From assembly GCA_021151615.1 (NCBI GenBank), contig JAGKXA010000266.1, forward strand, positions 1 to 5,233: a DNA stretch of 5,233 nt, given 5' to 3'. Below are positions 4,888-5,233 of this stretch, piece by piece. The number at the start of each line of letters is the position of its first letter. Within the stretch, counting starts at the first letter, position 1. The translations under genes were made by a program, and so were the position numbers. This stretch comes from Cellvibrionaceae bacterium. Lineage in GTDB: Bacteria > Pseudomonadota > Gammaproteobacteria > Pseudomonadales > Cellvibrionaceae. The notes beneath the pieces are model-generated. The model did no database searches and was not told where the DNA came from. It saw only the letters and a list, made by a program, of their open reading frames with translations.

Positions 4888-5233
4888 TTAGCGATGCTTA
4901 ACCTTATCGCCCTCTTTCAAGCCCTCTACAATTTCGATATTAATGCCATCGGAAATCCCGGTTTTAACGGCGCGTTTTTCAAACTGTTGCGGGCCGGTTT
5001 CGATTTCTACAAACTGGGCTTTCTCCTCCACAATTAAGTTGCCTTCGTTGATGGCCACTACGTTTTCCTTTTTATCCAATACTATGTCCGCGTTAGCGCT
5101 GTAGTTGGAGCGCAGGAATAATTTATCACTCAGTTTCACTGCCGCGCGAATCTGGAATTTAATGGTGCCCTGGTCAGTAACGCCTTTAGGAGAAATATAT
5201 TCCAGGATGGCGGTGAAAGGCTCACCTTCCAAT
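4888..5233 (-). CDS. Efflux pump periplasmic adaptor (HlyD/MacA/RND membrane-fusion family), C-terminal fragment
   Basis: This is the last 115 or so codons of a gene whose start lies beyond the right edge. The TTG at 5232 is an internal Leu codon, not a start. The fragment holds the end of the beta-barrel domain (GTIKFQIRAAVKLSDKLFL, then RSNYSANADIVLDKKENVVA) and the membrane-proximal domain (FVEIETGPQQFEKRAVKTG, then IEIVEGLKEGDKV near the C-terminus). The 'G-x-x-x-G-I-x-D-G...E-I-x-x-G-L-x-x-G-D-x-V' pattern is a hallmark of adaptors that link an inner-membrane pump to an outer-membrane TolC-like channel. Whether the partner is an RND or an ABC (MacB-like) pump cannot be told from this end; the SANADIVL wording leans to the ABC-linked type. 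The protein ends in KVKHR. Because the terminator follows directly, this is the last gene of its transcript, and pump genes, if linked, would lie upstream outside the window. Confidence 0.88.
   Translation of the reverse strand, partial: LEGEPFTAILEYISPKGVTDQGTIKFQIRAAVKLSDKLFLRSNYSANADIVLDKKENVVAINEGNLIVEEKAQFVEIETGPQQFEKRAVKTGISDGINIEIVEGLKEGDKVKHR

Overview
The window looks like chromosomal DNA from a Gram-negative gammaproteobacterium. It is dominated by envelope proteins: a MipA/OmpV-type outer-membrane protein, three lipoproteins with clear lipoboxes (LVAC, LSAC, LSAC), and the C-terminus of a periplasmic adaptor of an efflux pump. The serine-rich linker after the lipobox of the third lipoprotein and the overall style recall the Cellvibrionaceae (Cellvibrio, Saccharophagus and relatives). 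That placement is an impression from memory, not a computed assignment.

Layout. Positions 1-667 (minus strand) hold the N-terminal 222 codons of the MipA/OmpV-like protein, cut by the left edge. Positions 668-912 are a divergent intergenic region rich in repeats: TTACAAATT-type elements in tandem at 10-bp spacing, in both orientations, and a 15-bp inverted repeat over the minus-strand promoter. Positions 913-2982 (plus) encode a 689-aa secreted beta-propeller lipoprotein, closed by a strong intrinsic terminator at 2993-3017. Positions 3154-3903 (plus) encode a 249-aa lipoprotein of a conserved but, as far as I know, uncharacterised family. Positions 4060-4830 (plus) encode a 256-aa lipoprotein I do not recognise, with a serine-rich tether, four cysteines in the mature part and AT-richer sequence. 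A hairpin at 4836-4859 separates it from the convergent adaptor gene (4888-5233, minus), which is cut by the right edge.

How the parts relate. The genes do not form one long operon. The beta-propeller gene ends in its own terminator, and the other lipoprotein genes each have their own ribosome-binding site and 156-171 bp of leader. The best functional link is the divergent pair formed by the MipA-like gene and the beta-propeller lipoprotein gene. They share a control region that looks like binding sites for an OmpR/PhoB-type response regulator, so they may be co-regulated in an envelope response. No mobile element, CRISPR array, tRNA or rRNA was seen, and no intergenic stretch exceeds 300 bases.
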